The position numbers and the translations under genes are program-made. From DASQFQ01 sp963722815 (GTDB taxonomy: Bacteria; Actinomycetota; Thermoleophilia; Solirubrobacterales; Solirubrobacteraceae), in NCBI GenBank assembly GCA_963722815.1, contig CAVROM010000003.1:1143798-1207797 (forward strand): a stretch of DNA of 64,000 nucleotides. Reading direction: 5' to 3'. Shown here in pieces: positions 29,121 to 40,470 of the stretch (position 1 is the stretch's first letter; every line of letters begins with the position of its first letter). The notes beneath the pieces were generated by a model. That model did not search any database, had not been told where the DNA came from, and saw nothing but the letters and a program-made list of their open reading frames with translations.

Positions 29121-30233
29121 ATGACCTCCATCAAAGCGCGCGCCGGCGCTACCGGCGCTCCCGCGGCCGCCGCCTCGACGACGGTGCGCCCATCCCCGAA
29201 GCGGACGTTCATCACGTGGACCGCCCTGGCGATGATGATCACCGGCTCCGTCGCGAGCTTGCGCTCCGCCCCGACCATGGCGGTGTTCGGACTCGCTTCC
29301 GTCTTCCTCTACGTCTTGCCCGCGATCGTGTTCCTCGTGCCCACGTCGCTGGTCTCCGCCGAGCTCGCTTCAGGTTGGAAGGGCGGTGTCTACAACTGGG
29401 TCAGCAAAGGCCTCTCGGCCCCGATGGGGCTGCTCGCGATCTGGTGCCAGTTCGCCCTGACCATCTTCTATTACCCCACGCTGCTTGCGTACGTGGGCAG
29501 CACCCTGGCGTATGTCATCGATCCCAATCTGGCCGATAACGGCGTTTGGACAGCCGCGGTGATCATCGTGCTGTTCTGGACCAGCGTGCTCATCTCGTCG
29601 CGCGGGCTCGGGCTGATCGCCAAGCTGGCGTCGCGCGGAACCGTGATCGGCACGCTGATCCCCGGCGCGATCCTCGTGATCATGGGGATCGTCTACCTCC
29701 TGCAGGGCAACCACTCGGCCGCGCCGATGACCGCGCAGCATCTGCTGCCGGCGTTCACCGGCCTGGCGGGCGTCGTGTTCATCGTCAACAACTTCCTTGC
29801 CTACTCCGGGATGGAGATGAACGCGGTGCACGTCGACGACCTGCGCGAGCCCGCGAAGGAGTTCCCGAAGGCGACGTTCCTCTCCATGGGCCTCGTCCTG
29901 GCGATCTTCATCGTCCCCGCGCTCGCGATCTCGTGGGTGATCCCGGCACAGCAGCTCAGCCTGACCGCGGGTGTGATGCAGGCGTTCGCCGGGTTCTTCT
30001 CGCACTTCGGTCTGCAGGTCCTGGTGCCCCTCACGGCTCTGGCGCTCGTGAGCGCGTCGCTGAGCGGCATGATGGCCTGGCTCGCAGGGCCGTCGAAGGG
30101 GCTGCTGAAGATCGGCCGGGAGTACGGCTATCTCCCGCCGTACTTCCAGCAGCTCAACGAGCAGGGCATCCAGACGCACATCCTCGTCGCCCAAGGTGTG
30201 ACGACCACGATCATCGGGCTGCTCTACGCGTTC
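29121..30233 (+). CDS. APC-family amino acid permease, truncated at the assembly seam
   Basis: About ten hydrophobic helices are present. Sequence such as GSVASLRSAPTMAVFGLASV, SAELASGWKGGVYNWVSKGL and NNFLAYSGMEMNAVHVDDL fits the glutamate/GABA-antiporter (GadC-like) branch of the APC superfamily, usually ~480-520 residues. Resemblance stops abruptly after GLLYAF at 30233; the next residues (AGRARDSLPLRP) are the reverse complement side of an alphaproteobacterial gene region. The missing part would carry the last two helices and tail. Start ATG 29121 is chosen over 29064, which adds an Arg-rich non-homologous stretch. Confidence 0.82.
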
Positions 30234-30330
30234 GCCGGGCGAGCGCGCGATAGTTTGCCATTGCGGCCATCCGTCGCCGAACCGGAACCCGCCGTCAACC
30301 GGTGCGCGGACGTGCGGACGGTGCTATCGC
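30234..30330. other. Seam between two unrelated genomes
   Basis: Left of here genes are actinobacterial and nearly free of frameshifts; right of here they are alphaproteobacterial and heavily frameshifted. The permease loses homology at 30233. The last clear DUF2927 residues on the other side end near 30330. No direct repeat, tRNA or transposase is seen at the seam. Confidence 0.75.
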
Positions 30331-31028
30331 GGCCGAGCCGCGCGCTGACGTCGCGAATCACTTCGGGGAGGAGCGGGAGCACGTGCTGCCAGTCCATTCC
30401 GGGCTTGATCCGCGGGTCGTAGAGGGCATTCAGGAGCAGGATGTCGAAGCCGGTCAGGCTGAGCGGCGTCGCGCCGCCGTTGAACACGCTGTCGCCGACG
30501 CCGGGTCGTCGTTCAGGGCGCCAAGTCCTGGGAAAGCTCCTCGTTCAGACAGCGGGTGAAGACGGCGTCGCCCTCGTCGGCGACGATGACGGCGACGGAG
30601 CGCTCGATCCTGCCGCTTCGCTCGAACGCGGTGACCACGCAGCGCCCAGGCGCGTGGCGGATGCGGCGACGGTAGATCTCCGATCCGACCACCGAGACAT
30701 AGTCGGCGCGGTCGACGATGAAGACCTCGAAGTTCGCCCGTTCCGCGCCCGCCGCAAGGCCCACGTCGAGCCCCGGAATTCTCTCGCCGAGGCTCTCGAC
30801 GAAGCGCTCGGCCTCGGCCGTGCGGTCGAATCGCGAGCGATTGTGGAGCCGGTAGCGGACGCGCCCGGGGAATTTGCGGACGACGTCGCGGGAGGTGTTG
30901 CGGTTCGAATATTCCGGCTGCATCACAATCGCCCGGAACCCGGCGATCAGGTCCGCGTCGGCGGCGCGAGCAACCTGCCCGAGCAGGGCGCAGAGCATCA
31001 GGCAAAGGCAGACGACAAGGCGCGCCAT
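30245..31028 (-). CDS. DUF2927 family exported protein (frameshifted, C-terminus at the seam)
   Basis: The ATG at 31028 opens a signal peptide (LVVCLCLMLCALLGQVARAA). The body (RWRLHNRSRFDRTAEAER-like region, VFIVDRADYVSVV, RCVVTAFERSGRIERSVAVI, then CLNEELSQDLG) fits the DUF2927 family of alphaproteobacteria, of unknown function. An inserted base near 30520 shifts the frame; ALNDDPGVGDSVFNGG and LSLTGFDILLLNALYDPRIK then complete the domain. Where the native C-terminus ends is not clear because of the seam. Confidence 0.68.
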
Positions 31029-31357
31029 CGAGAACTCTCCTTCGCCGCCAACTCGACCAACCCCTCTCATTCCTTAGCCGGTTCGTTCGGAGTTTACCTT
31101 GGCGGGAGGTGCTTCAGATGCGTGTCGGATTCGCCACAGTGTGACGCAATCCCTCGTCTGCAGAGCGTCGTCCATCCGATGTCCTTTGTAGCTAAGTATT
31201 TGCCGAATAACATTCTTTTCCATCATTTCGCCGGCTGTTGTGATCTTCAGCGAAGCTCTTTCGGCCCGGTATCCTCTTGCTGCGGCGCGCATTTCCGGGA
31301 ATCGATAGCGGCGGCGATGAATGTGCCGTGAGTGCGCATATCGTTTGGAGGCGGGGC
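31029..31357. other. Divergent intergenic region, less GC-rich
   Basis: This lies between the DUF2927 gene and the autotransporter, both transcribed away from it. It is visibly richer in A and T than its surroundings around 31180-31240 and should hold both promoters. I cannot assign -35/-10 boxes with confidence. Confidence 0.45.
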
Positions 31358-34300
31358 ATGTCGAAGTTCATCAACAACGCGCGCTATTCGAACGTCGTGA
31401 TCGGCCGGAAGCCGAAGCGGCGGCGAGGCCTCGACCCGCGCTTCCTGCCGCAGCGGACCGCCAAGCGCGCGTCGCTGCTTCTGACCACGACGCTCGCGAC
31501 CGGCCTCGTCATCGGCGTCGCATGGCGCCGCGGCCGGCTCTCGCGGACGAGTGCGTTCAGCCCGCCTCGCCCGCCCCGATCTCGACGCGTCCGCCCGATG
31601 CGATCACGTGCGTCAACACGGTGGCTCGCGCGAACGGGCCGGACTCCGCGATCGACCTTCGGACGACGGCGGCGGCCACTACGTCGACCTCACCAACAGC
31701 GGCTCTAGCGTCCTCTCCGGCGGCGGCGGCTCGGAGGATGACGGAATCCACGTCGAGACCACCGGCAACTACTCCTACGTCATCATCAACAACAACGCCG
31801 GCGGCACAAAATCACCGCCTAGGACGGCATCAACGCATTCGTTTCCGGCGCTTGGAGCGACGTCACAATCAATAACCACGCATCGATCATCGCCGGCACG
31901 GGAGATCCGGCCGGCGACGGCATCGACGTTTTCAGCAGTGGTTAGCTCGGACATCTACATCCACAACTATGCGTCGATCGTCGCCGGGGGACGGCGTCTA
32001 TGCCGGCACGAGCAAGGAACGCGAGAATAAAAGTTTACAACTCCGCGGACATCACCGCCGGCCGCGACGGGTTCAACCTCTACACGGACCGACTACAGCT
32101 CGATTTCATCCACCACCAGCGGCGACGTCCACGCGAGCGACGACGGTTTTGACGTCATACCACGCTAGAGGCAAGACAACGATCACCCACAGCGGCCAAT
32201 ACCTGACAGCGGTCGACGAACCGCTTTTACTGAAACGGCCGATGCCGACATCCGCATCACCGCACCGGCGAATCCTGCTGATGGCGGGGGATTTCGGCGT
32301 ATGCGCAGGAACCAACGGCAACTCCGACATCACGATCGAGACCCACAACGATGCTCGCGGGCCGCGACGGCATTTCGAGGAGCCACCGACGACTAGTCGG
32401 ACATCAGCATCACGACCAGACGGGCCACACCGTCAACGGCAGCCAACGGCATCATCCGCCAAGACGAAGGCTACAACGCCGACATCACGATCCACAACGA
32501 CAGCAATGTCAGCGCCACCAATGCCGGCATTAGGGCCACGACCATCGGATCACGGAACGGCATCTACGTCGAGTCGACATCGCGTCATCGGCCGCGGGAA
32601 CCTCACGGCCAGCGTCTACGACGCCATGTACCTGGTCTCCGACTACGGCAACATCGACGTCACGACGAGCCAGACGCTGACCGCGCTCGGCAGCATCGAG
32701 CGGCGAGCCGAACGGCGGCGGGCGGGCAACGACGGCGCCAACGGCATCGACGCGCGCGTCTACGGCCTCACCAGCCACATAGAGATCATCAGCAACAGCG
32801 ACATCAATTCCACCGACGACGCCATCTACGCCTTCAGCACGTCCTCGAGCTCGAAGTATTACAGCTCACTCTAGAGCCATACCGTACGGCGACGCAAACA
32901 TCCGGATCACGTCGAACGGGCACCTCACTTCCGCGCGGAACGGCATTTCGGCCGTCGCCTATGGAACCACGCCCGCGGCAACTTTGGCGCCGGCCCCGAT
33001 TGGCTGGCGCCGACATCAAATACACCGGCGCTAACATCGAATAAACGTCAACGGCAACGTCGACGCGGGACATTTCGGCGTGTTCGCCTACTCCGGCGCG
33101 GGCAACGTCGACGGCTACATCACGATCATCCGGGCGCCGGCAGCACGATCGACTCCCCGAACGACGGCATCAACGCCGGCACATACGGTCCCAGCGCCGG
33201 TTCTACAGAGTTCCAGCGTCAACATCACGGCCAACGGCACCATCCGCGCTGTCGGCAGCAGCACCTACGGTACACTGTCGCGGGGCATCGCCGTCGAGAA
33301 TGCGATAACGACGCACCGTAAACATCAACGGCTCCGTCTACGGCGCGGCGGCGGCGTCTATCGTCCGGGCGGCGGGGTGCCCGACCATTATCACGGTGGG
33401 CGCGGGCGGCTAGCCTGACGGCGGGGAGCGACCTCGCCGTCTACACGAAACCGGCAGCGACGCGCGATGTCTAATCTCCGGCTACGTGCGCGGCTACATG
33501 CTGTTCGACACAGACGACGACGTCTATGTCACGACGGCCTCTGGCGGCCGACGGGCACGACGGATTTCGACTTCACCGGCCCCGGCGGCACCGACCGCGT
33601 GTTCAACCGCGGCGTCATCCGCACGTCCGATTTCGGCGCCGGCGGACCGGAGAACGTCTACTTCGAAAATCTCGAAGAGTTCCACAACGGGAGCGCCACG
33701 GGCGGACCTGGCCTCATCACGATGGTCAACAACGTCGTGGGGGACAACTTCGTCCTCAACTAGTACTACCGGCCCCGTCGAATTCTATGGCGACGGCAAC
33801 TCCAACCTGGCGGTCGACGCCTATCTCGCCACCGGAGCGGCACTGTCTCCGACGAATTCCATATCCGGGCCAACACGCACGGCAAGACGATCGTCCACGT
33901 GAACAACACCAACCCGAACGGCAGCTCGCCGAACTACGACGGCATCCCCGTCGTCATCGTTCGCGACGGCACGACCCATCGGCGGGCGACTTCGCTTTCG
34001 AAGCGCCGCTGCAGGCCGGCTTCTGGACGTGGGATCTGCAGCTCGACACCGACCCGTAGCCTCCCATGTCACCGGCGGTGCATGAGCTCGTGACGATCGG
34101 CCCGAGCTCGCTCGGGACGTCGCTGGCGGTCAACATCACGACGGCGCAGGAGATCTGGCACGAGACGACCAGTGCGTTTACGGATCGGCAGGCCGACCTT
34201 CGCCTGCAGCTCATGGACGGCGCGGCGACGACCACGGCGGACCTTGGCGAGGGCGACGGCTCGATGATGGCGGACGAAGGCGCCCCGTCGGGCAACGGCA

Positions 34301-35130
34301 ACGTCACCCCCGGAATCTGGGCCAAGGGCATCGGGGTCTGGGCGGAGCGCGACGCCGACTACACCATCGCCGGCCCGCCGCCGACCACCTTCAACCTCGA
34401 CCACGACATCAACATCAAGGGCGTGCTCGGTGGCGTCGACTTCGGCACCGATGCGACGCCGGGCGACGCGATACTGTTCGGTCTCCTCGGCGGCTACACG
34501 TGGTCCGACCTCGATTTCGACGCCGGCGGCGGCTCGAAGTTCGAGGGCCCGTCGGTCGGCGGCTACGGCACCTTCATCCACGGCGGCTTCTATGCCGACG
34601 CGGTGGTCAAGGCCGACTTCCTCGACGTCAGCATCGACGCCACGCCCTTCGGGCAGAACGGCAGCGCCAAGACGAACGTGACCAACGTCGGCGGCCGGCT
34701 CGAAAGCGGCTACAAGCTCGGCAGCACGTTCTTCGTCGAGCCGCAGGGTTCGGTGTCGTACATGAACACGCAGTTCGACAACATCTCGCTGCTCGGCGGG
34801 CAGGTGTCGTTCAACGAGGACGAGAGCCTGCGCGGCCGCGCCGGGGCGCGGATCGGGGCGGCGTTCGGCGACGCGAACTTCAGCATCCAGCCGGATATCG
34901 GGGCGAGCGTGTGGCACGAGTTCATGGGCGACAACCAGGTCGACGTGACCGGCTTCAGCTTTGCGCTGCCGACCTTCTCCGACAGCCGCGACGACACCTG
35001 GGGCGAGGTGTCGGGCGGGATCAGCGCGGTGTCGCATAGCGGCTGGTCGGTGTTCGCGCGCGGCAAGTGGGAGTTCGCCGACGACTTCCGGGCCCTCTCC
35101 GTCCACGGCGGCGCCCGAATCGCCTGGTGA
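31358..35130 (+). CDS. Large type V autotransporter, frameshifted in the passenger
   Basis: The product begins with a long basic leader (MSKFINNARYSNVVIGRKPK, then ...RASLLLTTTLATGLVIGVA), typical of autotransporters. A passenger of ~850 residues follows, with repeated Asn/Gly/Asp-rich rungs such as NDGINAG, DIYIHNYASIVAGG and GNIDVTTSQTLTALG, predicting a beta-helix. From about 34300 the C-terminal beta-barrel is intact (GIWAKGIGVWAERDADYTI, GGYTWSDLDFDAGG, AGARIGAAFGDANFSIQ), ending in ARIAW, the terminal aromatic signal for outer membrane insertion. The passenger is broken by many single-base indels, the barrel by none. It is probably an adhesin or surface protein; the ligand is unknown. 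Confidence 0.75.
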
Positions 35131-35157
35131 CACGCCGCAAAGGCTGACTTAAGTGGG

Positions 35158-35189
35158 CGGGCCGGATAAACTCCGGCCCGTTCCTTTTG
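35158..35189 (+). terminator. Rho-independent terminator after the autotransporter
   Basis: CGGGCCGG-ATAAACT-CCGGCCCG is a perfect 8-bp stem with a 7-base loop, followed by TTCCTTTTGTTT. It lies 28 bp past the autotransporter stop. Confidence 0.85.
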
Positions 35190-35205
35190 TTTGCAGGATT
35201 TTTCG

Positions 35206-36468
35206 ATGCAGGACAGCGACGGCAAAAAGAAAGACGAGAGCGGCCGGCTCAGGCGAGCCTGGCGCCCCGGACCTCGAGGTGCCGGAGTCTGCCGCCGAAG
35301 GGGCCGGGCGGAGAAGCAGGGGCGGCCGGCAACGAGGGGGCGGCCGGCGACGAGGCCGCTCCTGCGCAGCAGCCGCAACAACAAGCGAGCCAGATCGCCG
35401 CGTCGCGCGGCTTCGCCAATTGGCTCAAAGCCCGCAACGCTTCGCTCGCCTTCACCTCCTACCAGACCGGACAGCTCTTCCTGGTCGGCGTGATGCCCGA
35501 CGGCCGGGTGTCGTTCCACCAGAGCCACTTTCCGCGCGCCATGGGCGTCTACGCCAACGCCCAGCGCATCTATCTCGTGTCGAATGTCTGCATCTGGCGG
35601 CTGGAGAACGTGCTCGGGCCCGGCCAGCTCGCCAACCAGCAATTTCGACGCGCTTCTATTTCCCGCGCAACGCCCAGTACACCGGCGACCTCGACGTCCA
35701 CGAGATCGCGATCGACGCGGACACCGCATCGTCTTCGTCAACACCAAGTTCTCCTGCCTGGCGATGCCAAGCATCGAGCCATTACGTTCCGGCCGATCTG
35801 GAAGCCGACGCTTCATCTCCAAGCTCGTGCCGGAGGACCGCTGCCACCTGAACGGGCTGGCGATGGAGGACGGGCGGCCGCAATACGTGAGCGCGGTCAG
35901 CCGCTCCGATGCGGTGGACGGCTGGCGCGACCGCCGCTAGGAGGGCGGCGTCATCATCGACGTCAGGACGGATCGAGATCGTCATCGACGACCTCTCCAT
36001 GCCGCACTCGCCGCGCGTCGCACGAACGGGGCGATCTGGGTGCTCGATTCAGGCCGCGGCTATCTCGTGCGCGTCGATCCGGAAACGAGCGAAGAAGACC
36101 GACGTGGCGTTCTGCCCCGGCTTCCTGCGCGGGCTCGCCTTCGCCGGCGGTTCGCCGTCGTCACGACCTCGCTGCCGCGCGACGGCGTGTTCAAGGACCT
36201 CGAGCTGCAGAAGAACCTGGAGAAACGCGACAGCGAGCCGAAATGCGGCGTCTACGTCATCGACCTGCAGTCGGGCGGGATCGCGGAATGGATCGAGATC
36301 ACCGGCCACATCACCGAGCTCTTCGACGTCTCGGTGATCCACGCGCGGCGCTGCCCGTCCTCCGTGCAGCTCGGCAGCCCGCACATCGCCTCTTTCCTGA
36401 CGATCGAGGCGCCGCAGCAGCCTCTCGCAGCCGAACAAGCCGCTGCACCGGCCGCCGCCGCAGGCTGA
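35206..36468 (+). CDS. TIGR03032-like protein with low-complexity N-terminus (frameshifted)
   Basis: After an Ala/Gln/Glu-rich leader, the sequence FANWLKARNASLAFTSYQTG, then LVGVMPDGRVSFHQSHFPRAMG, GDLDVHEIAIDADGRIVFVN, FISKLVPEDRCHLNGLAMED, SAVSRSDAVDGWRDRR and ending CGVYVIDLQSGGIAEW matches the TIGR03032 family, which is beta-propeller-like and of unknown function. At least five single-base breaks split it, but the order of segments is collinear. It starts 17 bp after a terminator and ends convergent with the IalB-like gene. Confidence 0.65.
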
Positions 36469-37042
36469 CCGGCCGACGCGCCGGACGAGCCGGCAGGCAT
36501 AGGCAGCCGGAAGACCCTGACGGCGGTCTTCACCGTGGCCGAGCTACTGCTTGAGTAGTAGTCGTAGGCGGCCGAAAACCCCTTCAAGCTGACCTTCAGA
36601 CTGATCGGCTGGCCGGCCACGGTCATGAAGCCGGCGGTCAGGTCCGCCTCCTTGCGAAACGAGGCCACCCAGTCGTCGCCGAAGGGGAATTCGGCCGTGC
36701 AGGCGCGCGGGCCCACAGAAGCGGTAGGGCACGGGCGGCTTGTCCTCGCCGCCGATCTGGATCTTCAAGCCCTCCGGCAGCAGCACCCCGACCGGCGTCC
36801 GCACGATCGCCTTCATGCTGCCGTCGGCGCCCTTGCTGAATATCCAGGCGAGAACCGTCTGCTTGGTCTTCGCGTCGCACAGCGTCTGAGACATCAGCGC
36901 ACGTCTTCGCAGCCTCGGTCTCCTGGCATGTGACAAGCCAGTCGTCGAACTGCTTCTCGATCCGGGTCTGCGCCTTGCGACGCCTGCCATCGCCAGAGCC
37001 GAGCACAAGCGCCAGGCAGCAGCTCGAGATCCTTCCCCTCAT
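36469..37042 (-). CDS. Invasion-associated locus B (IalB) family protein (frameshifted)
   Basis: Segments read in order: FDDWLVTCQETEAAKTCA, LMSQTLCDAKTKQTVLAWIF, IVRTPVGVLLPEGLKIQIGG, PYRFCGPRACTAEF, WVASFRKEADLTAGFM and ISLKVSLKGFSAAYDY. This is the usual IalB layout, with paired cysteines and a periplasmic, signal-peptide-bearing N-terminus (the leader here is itself disturbed). IalB was first described in Bartonella entry into erythrocytes; homologues are widespread in free-living rhizobia and are then probably envelope proteins. Two or more inserted bases break it; the stop is not certain and an Ala-rich tail may run to about 36430. Confidence 0.68.
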
Positions 37043-37250
37043 TTCCCCACCTCACAACGCAACGGCGCATTCATTTCCGAAGGCATAGAGCATTCGGCAC
37101 GCGAAATGCAAATAAGTCGCGGCGTGGCAAGAGCAACTAAGAACTTGCGGCAAAACCTGATTTTTCTATTCTCCCGGAGGAGAAGGCCGCTCGGCCGGGC
37201 GGACGCGAAGGCCCCCGAAACCTCCTATCCCTAAACGCGGAGACGCATTC
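37043..37250. other. Intergenic region, AT-richer, divergent promoters likely
   Basis: This separates the divergent IalB-like gene and the membrane-anchored hypothetical. Around 37085-37175 it is clearly more AT-rich than the coding sequence (TTTTTCTATT, AATAAGTCG). No RNA gene is recognised. Confidence 0.4.
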
Positions 37251-37936
37251 GTGTCCGACGGAAACCGATGGATTGACTTCCCGGAAGTCGAATATGACCC
37301 CTCCCGTCGCCTGCCCGGCAGACGACGCCAGAGCGCCGCGAGGCGACCGGGGTTCCTCTCCGCGCTTGTCGCCTTCTCGGGGTTGTTGTAGCCGGAGGCG
37401 TGTTTGTATCCTCCATTCACCACGGCGCCGCTCCCGCCGGGCGCGACACAGCGACTGCGCCGGCCGCTTCGGGATCGAAGACGGTCGGCGTCGCGGTCGA
37501 CAATCCGATCGGCCAGCAGGCGCAACAGTGGGGGATATCGGCGTGCCTCGGACGGATCGTCACGCTCTCCGATTCGCTCACCCGCGATTCCGACTCCCGC
37601 TGGCTCGCGACGCGCGGCCGCAGCGACCCAAACAGCGAGCTCTTCGCCGCAACGATCGCGACCAAGAAGGAAGCCGCGGGCCTTCAGGAGATTTCGAACC
37701 TCCACGCCGCGCCGGTCGGGAACGGCCACTGCAACACCGCATATTCGAGCACGATCTATGTCGCCCAGCCCTGCCAGAAGACGCACGCAATCGTGTTCCC
37801 CGCCTATTACCAGCGGATCGATTTCGGCAGCGATTTCGTCGAGGCCTACGCCACGGCCGACGGAAGCGGCAGGCTCTTCCTGTTCCCCGCCGGCGACGCC
37901 GGCTGCGTGGCGGTAAAAACGGAGACCTTCTACTGA
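37251..37936 (+). CDS. Hypothetical protein with single N-terminal membrane anchor (one frameshift)
   Basis: A GTG at 37251 opens MSDGNRWIDFPEVEYDPSRR, an Arg-rich stretch, and a membrane helix (GFLSALVAFSGLLVAGGVFV) across a one-base deletion near 37388. The remaining ~170 residues look exported: WGISACLGRIVTLSDSLTRD, GNGHCNTAYSSTIYVAQPCQ, and ending KTETFY, with four cysteines that could pair. I do not recognise the family. It stands alone. Confidence 0.6.
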
Positions 37937-38015
37937 GGCGGCGACGGCTGTCGCCTGTCAGAGAAATCGAAGGCGCCGCCGCTAGCCAAGCCCCTGAAGG
38001 CCGCCGCGACCGCCC

Positions 38016-38996
38016 TCACCTCGCCGACCTCGCGCCGCGCCGGGTCAGGATCGGCTGCGCTGCCCCGCGCGTGAAAGCGCCTCCGCGTAGTCCGGCAGGA
38101 GCCGCGCGAGCGACGGCCGCCATCATCGCCTCGGCCGCGCGCGTCGCCCCGTCGTCGGCCTTGAGCGCAATGCCGAGGCCGAGACCGCCGAGCGCGGCGC
38201 AGAACACGCCCTCCGCCCCGGTCTTCACCAGCGCCGCGCCGTTAAGAAGCGTCATCACCTCGGTGCAGAAGCGTCCCGTGCCGGCGACGTAGAAGGGCTC
38301 GGCGATCGCCGGCGCTGATAGATGCGCCTCGCCGCCTTCGCCCGCTGCCTTCGACATCCCGGCGCCGGTCGCGAAGCGCGCGAAGCCGCGCGCGAGGCTG
38401 GCGAGCGGCACCGCGTAGGTCGGGATCGAGCAGCCGTCGACGCCGCAATTCTCCGCGCCGTGCGGCGCGCCGGTCAGGCTCGGCAAGCGCCTCGCCCACC
38501 GCCTGCTGCACCGGATGCTCGCGGCGCGACATAGCCGCGGTGATCGACGCCCAGGTGCCGCGCCAGCGCGAGGAAGTTCGCGTGCTTGCCGGAGCAGTTG
38601 TTGTGGAGCGGCCCGGGCGTCTCGCCGCGGCGGATCAGCTCGGCCGCGGACGTGAAGTGCGACGGCGCATGCGTGCCGCATTCGAGCGCCGTCTCGTCGA
38701 GGCCGATCGCCGCGAGCATCGCCTTGACGCCCGCGACATGCTCCGGCTCGCCGCCATGCGAGGCCTGCGCCAGCGCCAGCTCGCGGTCGCCGAAGCCGAA
38801 AGCGTCCGCCGCGCCGCTTTCGACCAGCGGCAGCGCCTGGATCGCCTTCACCGCCGAGCGCGGATAGACCGGCTCGTCGACGTCGCCGAGCGCGAAGACC
38901 GTCTTGCCGTCGCGCATCGACGACGGCGACCGCGCCGCGATGGCGGCTCTCGACCCGCCCGCTGCGGGTCACTTCGACAAGGACGGGATTTGCCAT
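38016..38996 (-). CDS. L-asparaginase of the Rhizobium etli (class 3) type (frameshifted)
   Basis: The product hydrolyses asparagine to aspartate and ammonia. Family hallmarks are visible: the SxxK motif in YPRSAVKAIQALPLVESGAA, SHGGEP, the zinc-ligand cysteine region HNNCSGKHANFLALARHLG and ENCGVDGCSIPTYAVPL. In the R. etli enzyme ReAV, these correspond to the Ser-Lys tandem pairs and the metal-binding cysteines. The ATG at 38996 reads MANPVLVEVTRSGRVESRHR; an inserted base precedes MRDGKTVFALGDVDEPV and others lie near 38540 and 38480. The end is disturbed: the written frame stops at 38016 but EVGEVRAVAAAF continues in another. Confidence 0.75.
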   Translation of the reverse strand: MANPVLVEVTRSGRVESRHRGAVAVVDARRQDGLRARRRRRAGLSALGGEGDPGAAAGRKRRGGRFRLRRPRAGAGAGLAWRRAGACRGRQGDARGDRPRRDGARMRHACAVALHVRGRADPPRRDARAAPQQLLRQARELPRAGAAPGRRSPRLCRAASIRCSRRWARRLPSLTGAPHGAENCGVDGCSIPTYAVPLASLARGFARFATGAGMSKAAGEGGEAHLSAPAIAEPFYVAGTGRFCTEVMTLLNGAALVKTGAEGVFCAALGGLGLGIALKADDGATRAAEAMMAAVARAAPAGLRGGAFTRGAAQPILTRRGARSAR

Positions 38997-39151
38997 CTCC
39001 TCCGGCGCACGCGCTTCGAGCGGCCGGCGACTAGGCCCGCCCCGCGTTGGAAGGCAAGCCCGCGAGCGCTCCGCGCCGTTGACCTGCGTCAACCGGCGCC
39101 GCCGCCGCCACTGGCAAACTCCTGAGACATTTCCATGTGAGACGCAGCGCA

Positions 39152-40461
39152 ATGAACGTACAGCAGAAAATCACGCCGCCCGCCGACGTGGCCGAGACGC
39201 TTGGGCTCGGCAAGTCGCCGGCGCGCGGCTGGCTTTCGCGGCGGAACATCATGCTCGGCGCGCTCGCCGTCGCAGTGCTCGTCGCCGCTCTACCTCTCGT
39301 CTTCGGCGGCGGCTCGGCCGGCACCGTCCGCTACGTCACGCAGGCGGCGAAGCGCGGCGCGCTGACCGAGACGGTGACGGCGACCGGAACCGTCGAGCCG
39401 ACCAACAGGGTCGAGATCTCGAGCGAGCTCTCCGGCACGGTCGAAGCAGGTGCTCGTCGACTATAACGACCAGGTGACCGCGGGCGAGGTGCTCGCCGTC
39501 CTCGACACCGACAAGCTGGAGGCCGACGTCGCGCATGCGCGCGCGACGCTGGCCATGCGACAACGCGCAGGTCGCAGGACGCGGAGGCGACGCTGGCCGA
39601 GGCGAAGCAGGCCTACGACCGCGCGCTGGCGCTGACGCAGAAGGATTTCGCCTCGGCGGCGAGCCGCGAATCACGGCGCAGGCCGCCTATCAGCGCGCGC
39701 GTCGCCGGCGTCGCGGTGGCGAAGGCCAATGTCGCAGGTCGCCGAGGCCGACCTCCTCACCGCCGAGACGAACCTCAAGAAGGCGACGATCCGCTCGCCG
39801 ATCGACGGCGTGGTGATGAGCCGCGCCGTCGAGCCCGGACAGACGGTCGCCGCCTCGCTGCAGGCGCCGGTGCTCTTCACCATCGCGGAGAATCTCGCCT
39901 CCATGCAGCTCGAGGTCGACGTCGACGAGGCGGACGTCGGGCAGGTGCAGAGGGCCAGGACGCGACCTTCACCGTCGAAGCCTTCCGCGACCGCAGCCTT
40001 CCCCGCCAAGGTCGACGACGGTGCGCGTCGCGCCGGTGACGATCAACAACGTCGTCACCTACACGGCCGTGCTGACGCCTCGACAATTCCGACATGCTGC
40101 TTCGCCCCGGCATGACGGCGACCGCCGAGATCGTCGTGAAGAAGGTGGACGACGCGCTGCTCATCCCGAACGCGGCGCTCCGCTTCGCGCCGGCCGGCGA
40201 CGGCGACGACGACGCCAAGCGGCAGCGGCGGCGGACTGCTCCGGCATGCTGCTGCCGCGGCCGCCGCGCGACGCCGAGCGTCGCCAAGGTCGAGGAGACC
40301 GCCGACGGCGGGCGCGCCGTCTATGTGCTCGAAGAACGGCGCGCCGGAGAAGGTCGGCGTCCATGTCGGCGCGACGCGACGGCACCTGGACCGAGGTGCT
40401 CGACGGGCCGCTCGAGGCGGGCGACGCAGGTCATCACCGACTCCGACGCACGGCGAAGTAG
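39152..40461 (+). CDS. MacA-like periplasmic adaptor subunit of an efflux system (frameshifted)
   Basis: A membrane anchor (NIMLGALAVAVLVAALPLVF) is followed by the barrel-sandwich/lipoyl half (RGALTETVTATGTVEPTNRV, VLVDYNDQVTAGEVLAVLDT), a coiled coil, the second lipoyl half (RSPIDGVVMSRAVEPGQTVA) and beta-barrel domains (LLRPGMTATAEIVVKKVDDA, LLIPNAALRFAP). This HlyD/RND adaptor layout joins an inner membrane transporter to an outer membrane channel. At least six inserted bases break it. Its stop is 9 bp before the ATPase gene, so the three genes form an operon. No TolC-like gene is present. Confidence 0.78.
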
Positions 40462-40470
40462 AGCCCGGCG

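Noticed and set aside
34069..35133. 354-codon minus-strand frame exactly opposite the autotransporter barrel
   Set aside because: The plus strand reads as a complete barrel ending in the terminal aromatic signal; the antisense frame is compositional.
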